Assembly: GCA_900553605.1 (NCBI GenBank)
Contig: USDX01000011.1
Span: 1-56,269 of the forward strand
Direction: 5' to 3'
Source: an uncultured Eggerthella sp.
GTDB lineage: Bacteria; Actinomycetota; Coriobacteriia; Coriobacteriales; Eggerthellaceae
DNA: 56,269 bases
A program made the translations under genes and the position numbers. The notes below the pieces were generated by a model that was given only the letters and a program-made list of their open reading frames with translations, had not been told where the DNA came from and made no database searches. Shown piece by piece: positions 42,359-51,775 of the stretch (position 1 is its first letter; every line of letters starts with the position of its first letter).

Positions 42359-44070
42359 GCGTTGATTGCCTCCTTGAACGCCTTAACCAAGGCGCGAATA
42401 GACACTGCGGAGTTGTCAGGCAAATGCACCTGGACGCAGCGGCGGCCACGGTCGGAAAGAATTGCAAAGTCGCCCGAAGCCTGAGCCTTTGCAAGTTCGC
42501 CCAAACTCTGTGCGCGGGGGTCTTCAATGGCGATATCCTTCGGCTCTTCTGCCGAGATAATCAGGAACACCCCTTCGTTCGGACCGCCCTTATGGAGCTG
42601 ACCGGTGGAATGCAGGTAGCGCGGACCGATTTCCAAGCACGACGCCGCACCCAAGCGGTCGGCAACCGAGTGGCGGATTTCTTCCAACGCTTCACGGCGA
42701 CCTTCGCCCGTGAAGGGGAGGAACGCATTCAGGCTGAAGTAATCGCCGGGCTTAATGCTGCCAAACAGGGCACGCAACGCGGAAACGAGCGATTCGTCTG
42801 AAACAGATTCGCGAAGAGCTTCGGACACGTGCACCTCAACGTCGCCGATAGGAATGCCGGCAAGACCCTTTTCCACGAATTCGGGATCGCGGGCGCCATT
42901 GGCAAGAATGCTGAGCACTTCCTTCTTGGCAACCGCCACGTCAGGCTGGTCGAAGGGGCACACCTTCATAAGATAGCCAACCATGGCAATGGCGTATTCC
43001 CACATAACAAAGTGGGCCGCCACTTCCTCCACGTTCAGAACCTTGAAGCTCATACGCGGAATAGCGGGATCGATGAACTCGAGCGCATGGCTGAAGTTCT
43101 GACGATCGTCCCACAGGTCGGTTTTGGTGTTGTAGGTGATAACCGTGCGGTCGTGCGGATCTTCACGCAGAACCAGCGAGTCAACCTCGATGTTGGGCAG
43201 GATGCCGAAGCCGTTCTTGCCCAAGCTTTCAGCTACCAGCTGCTCAATCCACAAACCAAGTACGCGGCCGCGCTTTGGCGTGAAGAACGAAAACTTATCG
43301 CGTCCGTTCTGGTAGTTGTCAAACAGGAACGCCGCCAAATTCGATGCAGGGTTGTCCAAATCGTCGGTGGAGCACAGCTCCTCGGCGTTGCGCGCACTTT
43401 CCATAACCTTTTTGATGTCGATGCCCACCAAAGCAGCAGGAACCAAACCGAAAACGGAAAGAGCAGAGTAGCGCCCACCAACCGTAGGCTCGCCAGAGAA
43501 TACCTTAGCCCAGCCTTCTTCCTTGGCACGCGCCTCAAGCTCAGAGCCAGGATCGGTGATGGCAATCAGGTGGGAAGGTATTTCCTCTTCCGGCAAGGTT
43601 TCCGCCAAAATGGTGCGGACCGCTTTCATAACCAAGGTGGGCTCGATGGTGCCGCCCGACTTGGAAGACTGGATGACAAGCGTGGTTTTGGGGTCGCATT
43701 CGGCCAAAATGGTACGAACACGCACCGCCGATACCGAATCGAGCGTCTTAAACGTAATAAGCGACGAATCAGGCTTGTTGTACTTGGTAAGCGTCATCGG
43801 AGCCTGGGTAGAACCACCCTGGCCGATGAGGATAACCGTCTTCAAGCCGCGAGAAATCATCTCGTCGGCAAAATCCTGGATCTCGTCGATAGGGCACGGT
43901 GGCTCGCTGGCCAGCGTTGCCCATCCCATATATTCAGTGGCGCATTGCTGCGCTTCTTCGGAAAAGCCATAAAGAGAGCTGTCCTTGCATCTAACTCGAC
44001 TAGCAACCTTGCCGTCGACCAGAGCCTGAAGCGAGGGAGGGTAGATCCCCTGAATGGCAAAATCGATCAT
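42355..44070 (-). CDS. pgi: Glucose-6-phosphate isomerase
   Basis: The ~571-aa enzyme interconverts glucose-6-phosphate and fructose-6-phosphate. SIS-domain blocks are visible: VILIGQGGSTQAPMT, VIQSSKSGGTIEPTL, ITDPGSELEARAKEEGW and GEPTVGGRYSALSVFG (the catalytic region), then QLHKGGPNEGVFLII near the C-terminus. It belongs to the longer, divergent type found alone or fused to transaldolase in actinobacteria; no transaldolase part is present here. Two starts are possible: ATG 44070 (GAAGGA three bases away) and ATG 44085; the former gives the usual N-terminus. It heads the pgi-hypF-hypC-hypD operon. Confidence 0.92.
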   Translation of the reverse strand: MIDFAIQGIYPPSLQALVDGKVASRVRCKDSSLYGFSEEAQQCATEYMGWATLASEPPCPIDEIQDFADEMISRGLKTVILIGQGGSTQAPMTLTKYNKPDSSLITFKTLDSVSAVRVRTILAECDPKTTLVIQSSKSGGTIEPTLVMKAVRTILAETLPEEEIPSHLIAITDPGSELEARAKEEGWAKVFSGEPTVGGRYSALSVFGLVPAALVGIDIKKVMESARNAEELCSTDDLDNPASNLAAFLFDNYQNGRDKFSFFTPKRGRVLGLWIEQLVAESLGKNGFGILPNIEVDSLVLREDPHDRTVITYNTKTDLWDDRQNFSHALEFIDPAIPRMSFKVLNVEEVAAHFVMWEYAIAMVGYLMKVCPFDQPDVAVAKKEVLSILANGARDPEFVEKGLAGIPIGDVEVHVSEALRESVSDESLVSALRALFGSIKPGDYFSLNAFLPFTGEGRREALEEIRHSVADRLGAASCLEIGPRYLHSTGQLHKGGPNEGVFLIISAEEPKDIAIEDPRAQSLGELAKAQASGDFAILSDRGRRCVQVHLPDNSAVSIRALVKAFKEAINA

Positions 44071-44280
44071 TTGTCCTTCTTTCATAGGTCTCTCGATTTT
44101 ACCAAATGGCAATACGTATGACACCTTTACCCTGTCGCTGTATATAAAATGCCATTTATACAATCTTATTGCCGCTGGTCAGATGAATGTGCCTAAAAGA
44201 AAAACCCAACAACGGCACATGCTACGATCCAAGCAAACGTAGCGCTTAGAGCAATCCCGTTCAGGGCAGGAGGAACAGGC

Positions 44281-45048
44281 ATGTCCATCACGTACGATTT
44301 CTCAGGGAAAACAGTTGCCGTCACCGGTTCGGCGCGCGGCATCGGGCGACGCATTGCAGAACGATTCTACGAAGCAGGCGCCAACGTTGCCTTGTGCAGC
44401 ATTTCACCAAACGGCAAAGAAGAACTGATGCAGGAAATCGCTGGCGATGACCGTAGTCGCATCATGGCAAAGCCCGTCGACGTGACGCAGGTCGAGCAGA
44501 TCAGGACATTCTTCGAAGCGGTAGTGGAAAAGTTCGGTTCGTTCGACGTCCTGGTGAACAACGCAGGAATCTTTACGAGCGAGACCATCGAAACCGTTAC
44601 TGAAGCCGATTGGGAACGGGTAATGGACACGAACCTGAAGTCGGTGATCTTCGCCAGCCAGTGGTTTACGCGCCACAACCAGGAACACGGCACAGGCGGC
44701 AGCATCGTGAACATCGCTTCGGTTTCCAGCGTTACCTATATCCCACACAACTTGCTATACAACATCAGCAAGGCGGGCGTGGTCACGCTTACCAAAACGC
44801 TCGCACGCGGCCTGGGTCCTTCCAACATCCGCGTGAATGCCGTGGCCCCTGGCAGCATTCCCACTGACTTGAATGCAGCACTGTACGCCGATAAGCAACG
44901 CGAGATTGATTTGTGCAAAAAGATCCCTCTCGGCCGCCGCGGCACCAAAGACGATATCGCCAACTGCGTGCTGTTCCTGGCAGCTGATGAATCCTCGTAC
45001 CTGACAGGACAGGTTATATTCGCCGAGGGGGGCTGGTTGTTGGCTTAG
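44281..45048 (+). CDS. Short-chain dehydrogenase/reductase (FabG-like)
   Basis: The 255-aa classical SDR has the NAD(P) motif TGSARGIG (about 16-23), NNAG near 90, a catalytic Ser in VSSVTY, the YNISK catalytic Tyr/Lys and PGSIPTDL. It ends with the FAEGGWLLA-type C-terminus of the tetrameric enzymes. It reduces a keto group or oxidises an alcohol; the substrate cannot be read, and FabG, a sugar dehydrogenase or a steroid/bile-acid dehydrogenase are all possible. AGGAGG lies seven bases before the ATG. It is divergent from pgi and one of the few plus-strand genes in the window. Confidence 0.9.
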   Translation: MSITYDFSGKTVAVTGSARGIGRRIAERFYEAGANVALCSISPNGKEELMQEIAGDDRSRIMAKPVDVTQVEQIRTFFEAVVEKFGSFDVLVNNAGIFTSETIETVTEADWERVMDTNLKSVIFASQWFTRHNQEHGTGGSIVNIASVSSVTYIPHNLLYNISKAGVVTLTKTLARGLGPSNIRVNAVAPGSIPTDLNAALYADKQREIDLCKKIPLGRRGTKDDIANCVLFLAADESSYLTGQVIFAEGGWLLA

Positions 45049-45180
45049 GTCGCCGCCTTCGGGTGGGCGCTGCGCACTCAGGGTCAAGCGGACTCTTTTG
45101 CTTTTCTTCGAAAGCTACCGAGCCTCCACGGTGCGCATTAACTCCCTTTTCAGGGGTGTTTTGTTGTAATCGTGCTAACG

Positions 45181-45209
45181 AAAAAAAAGACCCGCCGAAG
45201 CGGGTCTTT
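45181..45209 (-). terminator. Terminator of tRNA-Phe
   Basis: AGACCCGC-CGAA-GCGGGTCT (45188-45207) followed by T8 on the minus strand, seven bases after the tRNA. It may also stop plus-strand readthrough from the SDR gene. Confidence 0.88.
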
Positions 45210-45215
45210 GAATTG

Positions 45216-45291
45216 TGGTGGTCGGGGCGGGACTTGAACCCGCGACACGCGGATTTTCAATCCGCTGCTCTACCAGCTGAGCTACCCAACC
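45216..45291 (-). tRNA. tRNA-Phe (anticodon GAA), CCA encoded
   Basis: On the minus strand the 76-nt gene begins GGTTGGGTAGCTCAG and folds completely: acceptor GGTTGGG with CCCGACC (one G-T and normal pairs), D stem GCTC/GAGC, anticodon arm GCGGATTGAAAATCCGC, T arm CGGGTTCAAGTCCCG, discriminator A and encoded CCA. Promoter and terminator flank it closely, so it is transcribed alone. Confidence 0.95.
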
Positions 45292-45319
45292 GAAAGCATC
45301 ATATCTGACGCGAGTTGTT

Positions 45320-45348
45320 ATATTACCGATAGGTCTTCTGTACGTCAA
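45320..45348 (-). promoter_or_regulatory. Promoter of tRNA-Phe
   Basis: TTGACG (45343-45348), 17 bases, TAATAT (45320-45325) on the minus strand, ending about 28 bases before the tRNA 5' end. Confidence 0.8.
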
Positions 45349-45474
45349 GCCTTTTATGAAACAAATATTTCAAGCTTTGATCAAGGCCCGTAATAACCCG
45401 TAGATGGATTTCCAGATCATTCCGTTTCCCCTGATAAACACAGGTTGAAAAACATAGCTTCCGCGAAAGCAAGT

Positions 45475-45503
45475 AAAAAAGAGGCACCCACAATAGGTGC
45501 CTC
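45475..45503 (-). terminator. Terminator of purD
   Basis: GAGGCACC (45481-45488) pairs with GGTGCCTC (45496-45503), then T6 on the minus strand, 17 bp after the purD stop. Confidence 0.85.
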
Positions 45504-45519
45504 GATTCGTTAAAACAGC

Positions 45520-46812
45520 TTATTCCCAAGCGGAGCGGCCCTGTAGTGCACGGCGACCGATATCGGAACGGTACTGAACGCCCTCGAATTTGATAAGCTC
45601 ACATGCCTCATAAGCACGGTTTCGAGCCTCTTCAAACGTATCGCCCAGAGCAACTACGTTCAAAACGCGACCACCAGCGGTAATGAGCTCGCCGTCGGGG
45701 TTCAATGCCGTACCAGCATGAAAAACGATAACCCCGTCGAGCTCTTGAGCCTCTTCCACGCCGAGGATAACCTTGCCCTTTTCATAGGACCCTGGGTAGC
45801 CTTCGCTTGCTAAAACAACGCTCACTGCCCATTTATCGGACCAGGAAAGAACGATATCCTCGGGACGACCCTCGGCAACAGCAAGCATGATGTTTACCAG
45901 GTCGCCTTCAAGGCGAGGCAGTACTACCTGAGTTTCGGGATCGCCAAAGCGCGCATTGAACTCCAGCACCTTCGGGCCTTCGGGCGTAAGCATGAACCCG
46001 CCATACAGGCAGCCGCGATAGTCGTTTTCGAACGGTTCCTTTGCCGTAGCGGCAGCCGATTGCTCCATGATGGAAACCATGGTTGCCATCTCTTCTTCAG
46101 TGACAATAGGCACCGGGGAATATACACCCATGCCACCCGTATTGGGGCCAAGGTCGCCATCATAGGCACGCTTATGGTCTTGCGCAGGAGCCATGCAGAA
46201 TGCCTTGCCGTTGGAAACAAAGGCCAAAAGCGAGCACTCGGGACCAGTCAGCATTTCTTCCACAACGACAGTCTGACCTGCGTCGCCGAAGTTGCCATCA
46301 AAGCAAGCCTCAACAGCATCGAGCGCCATATCAAGCGTTTCAGCAACCACAACGCCCTTACCCGCAGCAAGGCCGTCAGCCTTAACAACCAATGGAGCGC
46401 CCAGCTCTTCGCAATATGCACGAGCCGAAGCAGCGTCGGTGAAGCTCTGGTAGCGTGCCGTAGGAATACCGTTTGCATCCATGAAGCGCTTGGAATAGGT
46501 CTTGGAACCTTCCAGCTGAGCGCCTTGCGCATCAGGGCCAAACACGGGAATGCCCGCTTCGCGAAGGACATCGGCAACACCAGCAACGAGGGGAGCCTCG
46601 GGGCCGATTACTACCAATTCGATGTTATGAGCCTGGGCAAATGCGAGTACCGCCTGAGCGTCTTCAGCATTGAGATCCTTAACGTTGCGAGCAATGTTTG
46701 CCGTGCCACCATTACCGGGAGCCACGTACAGCTCGGTGCAACGAGGCGATTTCGCAAGCGCCCACGAAATAGCATGCTCACGGCCACCGCCGCCAAGAAC
46801 CAGGATGTTCAT
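45520..46812 (-). CDS. purD: Phosphoribosylamine-glycine ligase (GARS)
   Basis: The 430-aa ATP-grasp enzyme joins glycine to phosphoribosylamine in purine synthesis. Motifs: LVLGGGGREHAISWALA at the N-terminus, VVKADGLAAGKGVVVA (ATP-grasp), PNTGGMGVYSPVPI, and EFNARFGDPETQVVLP near the active site. AAAGG lies eight bases before the ATG. It is monocistronic in length and not fused to purM/purN. A terminator (46839-46876) separates it from purA just upstream, so the two purine genes have separate transcripts or partial readthrough. Confidence 0.97.
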   Translation of the reverse strand: MNILVLGGGGREHAISWALAKSPRCTELYVAPGNGGTANIARNVKDLNAEDAQAVLAFAQAHNIELVVIGPEAPLVAGVADVLREAGIPVFGPDAQGAQLEGSKTYSKRFMDANGIPTARYQSFTDAASARAYCEELGAPLVVKADGLAAGKGVVVAETLDMALDAVEACFDGNFGDAGQTVVVEEMLTGPECSLLAFVSNGKAFCMAPAQDHKRAYDGDLGPNTGGMGVYSPVPIVTEEEMATMVSIMEQSAAATAKEPFENDYRGCLYGGFMLTPEGPKVLEFNARFGDPETQVVLPRLEGDLVNIMLAVAEGRPEDIVLSWSDKWAVSVVLASEGYPGSYEKGKVILGVEEAQELDGVIVFHAGTALNPDGELITAGGRVLNVVALGDTFEEARNRAYEACELIKFEGVQYRSDIGRRALQGRSAWE

Positions 46813-46838
46813 GGTTCAAACCTTTCTTGTTTGATGCC

Positions 46839-46876
46839 AAAAAGCACCCCCGCAGGTTATTCCGCGAAGGTGCTTT
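46839..46876 (-). terminator. Terminator between purA and purD
   Basis: AAAGCACC (46841-46848) pairs with GGTGCTTT (46869-46876) around a 20-base interior, followed by a short T5 run on the minus strand. Confidence 0.75.
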
Positions 46877-46910
46877 GCTTGTTTTGCTTTACCGGGTGAG
46901 GCCCATATTG

Positions 46911-48206
46911 TTAGCGGCTCTCCCAGCCATTGAAGATAGTCTGGTTGCGATCGGGACCAACAGCGATGATGGACGCCTTTACGCCAGAAATCTCTTCAAG
47001 GTACTTAACGTAGCTCTGCGCGTTTGCGGGCAGGTCTTCGAACTTCTTGCAATCGGAGATATCAACGCCCTCCCAACCAGGAAGCTCTTCGTAGATAGGA
47101 GTTACGTTCTTCGGATAGATAACCGAATGCTGCATGGGGAAGTAGTCGTAACGCTGACCGTCTGCCTCATAAGCAACGCAAACCTTGATGCGAGGAACGC
47201 AGGAAAGAACGTCGAGCTTGGTAAGAGCCATGTCGGTCATGGAGTTAACTTCTACCGCATAGCGAGCCTGAACCGCGTCGAACCAACCGCAACGGCGCTT
47301 ACGACCGGTGGTTACACCGTATTCGCCGCCCGTCTTGCACAGAAGTTCGCCGGTTTCGTCGTGAAGTTCCGTGGGGAACGGACCGGAGCCAACACGCGTG
47401 ATGTAAGCCTTGGCGATACCCAAAACCTTGCCGATCGCCTTCGGGCCCACGCCAGAACCGGTGGGTGCACCGCCAGCGCAGCAAGAAGAAGAGGTTACGA
47501 ACGGGTAAGTACCGTGGTCAACGTCGAGCATGGTGCCCTGAGCGCCTTCGAACAGCACGTTCTTGCCAGCACGGAGCTCCGCATTCAACAGCTGCGTGGT
47601 TTCGGCCATATGCTCGCGCATTACGTCGGCGTAGGGGAGATACATCTCGCAGATCTGATCAACCGTGTAGGGCTCAAGATCGTAGATCTTGGTAAGAACC
47701 TGGTTCTTCAAGAACAGGGCCGCTTCAACCTTTTCGCGGAAGATCTTTTCATCGAGCAGATCCTGAACGCGAATGCCGCAACGAGAGATTTTATCTTCGT
47801 AAGCAGGGCCGATACCACGCTTGGTGGTGCCGATCTTGTGCTTGCCCAGATGACGTTCAGATGCACCATCGAGATCGATGTGATACGGCATGATGATGTG
47901 AGCGTCGCAGGAAATGCGCAGGCGATCGCAGGAGAAACCTTCGCCCTGCAGCATGTTCATCTCTTCAACGAGAACCTTCGGGTCGATAACGCAACCGTTG
48001 CCGATAACAGGCGTGATGTGATCGTACATAACGCCGGAAGGAATCAGGTGAAGCGCCAGCTTGGTATCGCCGTGGATAACCGTGTGGCCTGCGTTGTTTC
48101 CGCCCTGATAACGAACAACGTAATCGTAGTCGCTCGCAATAAGGTCAGTGATCTTGCCTTTGCCCTCGTCGCCCCACTGAGCGCCAAGGAGAACCGTGCT
48201 TGGCAT
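46911..48206 (-). CDS. purA: Adenylosuccinate synthetase
   Basis: The 431-aa GTP-dependent enzyme joins IMP and aspartate on the way to AMP. The P-loop GAQWGDEGKGKITD, GGNNAGHTVI, the IMP-site GTTKRGIGPAYEDK, FEGAQGTMLDVDHG, TSSSCCAGGAPTGSGVG and VTTGRKRRCGWFD are all present. The ATG at 48206 follows AAAGGA by six bases; the longer frame upstream is excluded. It supplies the substrate for purB. Confidence 0.97.
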   Translation of the reverse strand: MPSTVLLGAQWGDEGKGKITDLIASDYDYVVRYQGGNNAGHTVIHGDTKLALHLIPSGVMYDHITPVIGNGCVIDPKVLVEEMNMLQGEGFSCDRLRISCDAHIIMPYHIDLDGASERHLGKHKIGTTKRGIGPAYEDKISRCGIRVQDLLDEKIFREKVEAALFLKNQVLTKIYDLEPYTVDQICEMYLPYADVMREHMAETTQLLNAELRAGKNVLFEGAQGTMLDVDHGTYPFVTSSSCCAGGAPTGSGVGPKAIGKVLGIAKAYITRVGSGPFPTELHDETGELLCKTGGEYGVTTGRKRRCGWFDAVQARYAVEVNSMTDMALTKLDVLSCVPRIKVCVAYEADGQRYDYFPMQHSVIYPKNVTPIYEELPGWEGVDISDCKKFEDLPANAQSYVKYLEEISGVKASIIAVGPDRNQTIFNGWESR

Positions 48207-48287
48207 GAAAGGTCCTTTCGATGTTTTAATAATTAGCCAGGTACAACGCACCAAAGCGCGCAACAAGCCCTAGCAACCAAAATCATA

Positions 48288-50498
48288 CTACAGTTGAATC
48301 AATTTGCTTCGCGGATCAACAGTTCCCATCAAGGCTGCAACGTCTGAATGGCAGGTAAACAAAATTACTTGCCGATACTGCGCCAATTCCGCCAAAGCGC
48401 GGGCAGCTTGCGCGCGCCGCTCGTCGTCGAAATTGACCAATATGTCGTCGCACAGCACAGGAAGCCCGCGACCAACATTGGCAGCCGAAAGAAGAAGGGC
48501 AATGCGCAGACTCAAATACAACTGCTGACGCGTACCCAGCGAAAGAAGATTGGGCGGGCGCACGGTTTTAACCGCGTCAATCACCTCCAATTCGCCTTGG
48601 GCATTCATGCGCACCTGCTGCCAGGCGCCATCGGTCATCTGTGAGAACAAGCGCGAAGCGGTGCGGTATACCTCAGGTTGGCTTTTGCGCTCCCATTCGG
48701 CAATTGCCGCCTCGAGGGACCGTTTGGCAATGAACAGAACCGAGAGCCTACGGTACGTTTCCCGCAGGCGCGCCTCCACCTCTTCGCATTTGAACTTTGC
48801 CTCGTCGAAATCGGTTGAGCTGCGAGCAGCAGCCAAACGTTCCGACAGCTCCCCATACTGACGATCCGTTTCGGCAGCCGTAGCCGCCGTCTTAGCGCGG
48901 TCCTGCTCTTTACGCTCAATCGCTTGGGATATCACCTCTACCGATGCGCCATCGTCGAAGCCTGCCTTGCGGCACAGCTCCACACGTTGATTCTTACATT
49001 CGGCTAATTCCTTGCGAAGGCTTGCACACTGAAGGGAACGCGCCTGATGGTTCAGGCTCTCCGTTGCGCATGAGGTGCGGTAATCATCAAGCTGGTCCAG
49101 CAATCGGCGAGCACGGCGAAGAGAACCAGCGGCGGCTTTCAATCCATTCGCCTCCAAGAAGCTCACAACTTGGGCATCGAAATCACGGAGAGACCGTTCG
49201 CAAGCTTCCACCGTTTTCTTGTCCTGCTGAACCACCCAATTGCGCTTCTTCAGCTCTTCGTCAAGCTCGTCTTCTCCAGGAATCGGCTTCAACGCCATCG
49301 AAATACCCGCCGCACCTATTACCAGGGCAAACGCGACCAATGCCACTCCAGCAATCAGGTAAGAGACACCACCATGATCGGGGGCGCTGTACAAAACGAA
49401 AGAACCGCCGAACGCCATAAGCAGCGTTAACGCCGAAGCCAATCCGAGCTTCACTTTGCGCTGCGAAGCAAACTGATTCTTGCTATCAGCGGCCTTAGCC
49501 CGTTCGGCGAAGACTTCGTAATCAGACCGAGAGCGAACAGCATCCATACGTGCGGCATCCAAAGAATGCTCCAGTTTCGCGCGACGGCGCTCAAAATCAT
49601 CGAGGCTGTCCGCAAGTCGATACTGATCCTCCCTGCTCAAGCCAACCAGCTCGGCAAGCTCGAGCGGCGGCTCCCCCTCATGCTTGGAAGCTTCATCTTC
49701 CAAGCGCAGCGCCTCATGGAGCGATGCGCGCGATTCTTCGATGGAATGATCGATTTCTTCCACGCGAGCGCGGAGCGTTTTCAGCCCTTCGATTTCTGCA
49801 TTAAGTTGCTGCTGCGTTTGTGCAAGCAGGTCTCTCCGCGGACCCCATGAGGCAAGCGTCTTCTCCTGCGCACGCAGTGCATCAGCCTCTTCGCGGCCCT
49901 GATGGACCAACTCGCGCAGACGAAGTCGCTCTTCCGTTAGGTTAGGCACCGAATTCGGGTTCTTGGCAGAACGGGAAAGCTCCTGCTTAATGCGCTCATT
50001 CACTTCATCAAGCGCATGAGCGGGGGAAGCCCCCGTACCGGAACCAGCGGTAAGCAAATGAGCCGTTACTTCGTTATGGCGATCAAGGCGCAAAAGCTCA
50101 TCGCTCGTTAACGCGAAAATAGTGTCGTAGGTTTCCTGGTCGATGTCGGCAAGCAACCCTGCGGGAACGGTTATCCCTTCACTGTTCTTGGCGCGCTTGA
50201 CCTCGAACACTTCACCAGTCGAGCTGTCGCGAAAGAAGAGGCTTCCCACACGTTCCGCCGATTCGGGACGATACGGATTACCCTGACCTCTAGAACTCGG
50301 CCAACTGAATAAAACGCCCTTCACCAATTCATTGAGCGTGGTTTTGCCGGCTTCGTTGGGGCCGTACACCACATTCAGGCCAGGAGAAAACGGGCCCACG
50401 ATGGTGTTCGAGAACTTCCCGAAACTCGACATCTTCACATGCTCAAGAAACAAGGGGCTTATGCGCGTCTCGACACTGGTGTTCTTCTTTTTACCCAT
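48288..50498 (-). CDS. YhaN-like SMC/SbcC-type AAA ATPase
   Basis: The 736-aa protein is a Rad50/SbcC-family ATPase. The Walker A GPNEAGKTT lies near residue 47. Two charged coiled-coil regions (about 165-330 and 420-600) flank an unusual pair of hydrophobic segments near 350-400 (LASALTLLMAFGGSFVLY, LIAGVALVAFALVIGAAG). At the C-terminus are the ABC signature (LSLGTRQQLYLSLR) and Walker B (PVLCDDILVNFDD). The central hydrophobic hairpin is the mark of YhaN rather than SbcC and suggests membrane tethering. Its ATG shares one base with the stop of the nuclease gene (TAATG). Together they probably process DNA ends, as proposed for B. subtilis YhaO/YhaN; substrate unknown. Confidence 0.88.
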   Translation of the reverse strand: MGKKKNTSVETRISPLFLEHVKMSSFGKFSNTIVGPFSPGLNVVYGPNEAGKTTLNELVKGVLFSWPSSRGQGNPYRPESAERVGSLFFRDSSTGEVFEVKRAKNSEGITVPAGLLADIDQETYDTIFALTSDELLRLDRHNEVTAHLLTAGSGTGASPAHALDEVNERIKQELSRSAKNPNSVPNLTEERLRLRELVHQGREEADALRAQEKTLASWGPRRDLLAQTQQQLNAEIEGLKTLRARVEEIDHSIEESRASLHEALRLEDEASKHEGEPPLELAELVGLSREDQYRLADSLDDFERRRAKLEHSLDAARMDAVRSRSDYEVFAERAKAADSKNQFASQRKVKLGLASALTLLMAFGGSFVLYSAPDHGGVSYLIAGVALVAFALVIGAAGISMALKPIPGEDELDEELKKRNWVVQQDKKTVEACERSLRDFDAQVVSFLEANGLKAAAGSLRRARRLLDQLDDYRTSCATESLNHQARSLQCASLRKELAECKNQRVELCRKAGFDDGASVEVISQAIERKEQDRAKTAATAAETDRQYGELSERLAAARSSTDFDEAKFKCEEVEARLRETYRRLSVLFIAKRSLEAAIAEWERKSQPEVYRTASRLFSQMTDGAWQQVRMNAQGELEVIDAVKTVRPPNLLSLGTRQQLYLSLRIALLLSAANVGRGLPVLCDDILVNFDDERRAQAARALAELAQYRQVILFTCHSDVAALMGTVDPRSKLIQL

Positions 50499-51754
50499 TA
50501 AGCCTCACGCCCCAACAAATCAAGCACAAGCGTTTCGGCTTCATCGCACAAGGAAGGCATGACGCGACCAAGCGTTTTGGGCAAAGGAAGGTCGCGGCTG
50601 CAAAATTCGTCTTCCATACCCTGAAGCGCCGCCGCATCACCTTTGCGATACTCATCGAGCGCGCCAAGATATGCCGCAGGGAACAGCCCTTCGGCACGAA
50701 GAGCCTCTTTATCGAAAGGCGCCGAGGTGCGGCCCTGAATATCATCAATAAAGAAAAACGGGTACGAGTCGTTCACCGCCTGGCGAAGATCATCAAGCAC
50801 ATGAGCGTCAAGGCGCGAATGGAGGCTTGTCTTGCCGGTAAGAATCACGCGAAATATCATGCGCTGGCAGTACGCATCGGCATTGGCGGCAAACTGCGCA
50901 GAAACGATGCGCTCCTGAACATCAGCAACCGTGGGGCATTCGGACACATCCACCTCCAAACGACACCATTCAACCTGTGCCATGGGGAGGAAGTCTGCCT
51001 GAACAGGGGATCCCTGCGAAAGCGTAATTTGATACACCCCATGAGGGCCGGTTTCCACCACGCTCCTGCCCTGAGGGCACCCGGAAAAGGCAATGCGCGG
51101 ATCATGAGGTGTGGGCAGCAGGCGCGGCTGATGAACATGACCGCACGCCCAATAATCAACATCTCGCGAAAGCAGGGTTTTGGGTTGCACTGGCGAGCGT
51201 GTGGGGTCGATATCAAGGCCTGTATGCAGAATGCCAACCATAAAAGGTGCCTGAATGCCCAGTTCACGTTGGGCAGTTTCACGTGAAACCCCTTCAGAAA
51301 TATCAACGCCGGCAGGCCAAGACTGACTGAAGTATCCGCGTCCGCCAATCAACGCAAGGGGCTCACCCCCACGTTCATACAACGCAAAACTAGGCTTGCC
51401 CGCGCCCAGCAAATGAGCGTTTTCCGGCAAAGAGGAAAAGCCGTTATCCCACGACGTAAAAGGATCATGATTACCCGTTACAAAGTACACGGGAATACCC
51501 GCGTCGTTGAGCCTTTCCAATCCCGATACGAACAAAGAAAAATCGGCATACGAGGGGCGCGAATCGTCGAAGATATCGCCCGCAACCACCACAAAATCAA
51601 CCTGCTTTTCTATCGCAGTGTCAATAATGCGCCGATACGCATCCGGAATGGCCTTCAGCAGCACGTCAGCCCATAGGGGAGAACTTGCGCGGAGCCCCTT
51701 AAACGGTGCCCCCAAATGCAAGTCGGCTGCATGTATGAACGTAATCGTGCTCAA
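50498..51754 (-). CDS. YhaO/SbcD-like metallophosphoesterase
   Basis: The 418-aa nuclease has the calcineurin-type phosphoesterase motifs in order: FIHAADLHLG, VVVAGDIFDD, YFVTGNHDP, VGILHTGLD and YWACGHVHQP. These residues bind two metal ions. The C-terminal ~130 residues match the capping region of SbcD/YhaO. It is the nuclease partner of the ATPase encoded next, with a one-base TAATG overlap forcing coupled translation and a near-equal ratio. It starts 21 bp after dnaB stops, so replication and end-processing genes may share a transcript. Confidence 0.9.
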   Translation of the reverse strand: MSTITFIHAADLHLGAPFKGLRASSPLWADVLLKAIPDAYRRIIDTAIEKQVDFVVVAGDIFDDSRPSYADFSLFVSGLERLNDAGIPVYFVTGNHDPFTSWDNGFSSLPENAHLLGAGKPSFALYERGGEPLALIGGRGYFSQSWPAGVDISEGVSRETAQRELGIQAPFMVGILHTGLDIDPTRSPVQPKTLLSRDVDYWACGHVHQPRLLPTPHDPRIAFSGCPQGRSVVETGPHGVYQITLSQGSPVQADFLPMAQVEWCRLEVDVSECPTVADVQERIVSAQFAANADAYCQRMIFRVILTGKTSLHSRLDAHVLDDLRQAVNDSYPFFFIDDIQGRTSAPFDKEALRAEGLFPAAYLGALDEYRKGDAAALQGMEDEFCSRDLPLPKTLGRVMPSLCDEAETLVLDLLGREA

Positions 51755-51775
51755 TCCAGCCTGCCTCTCGTAAGA

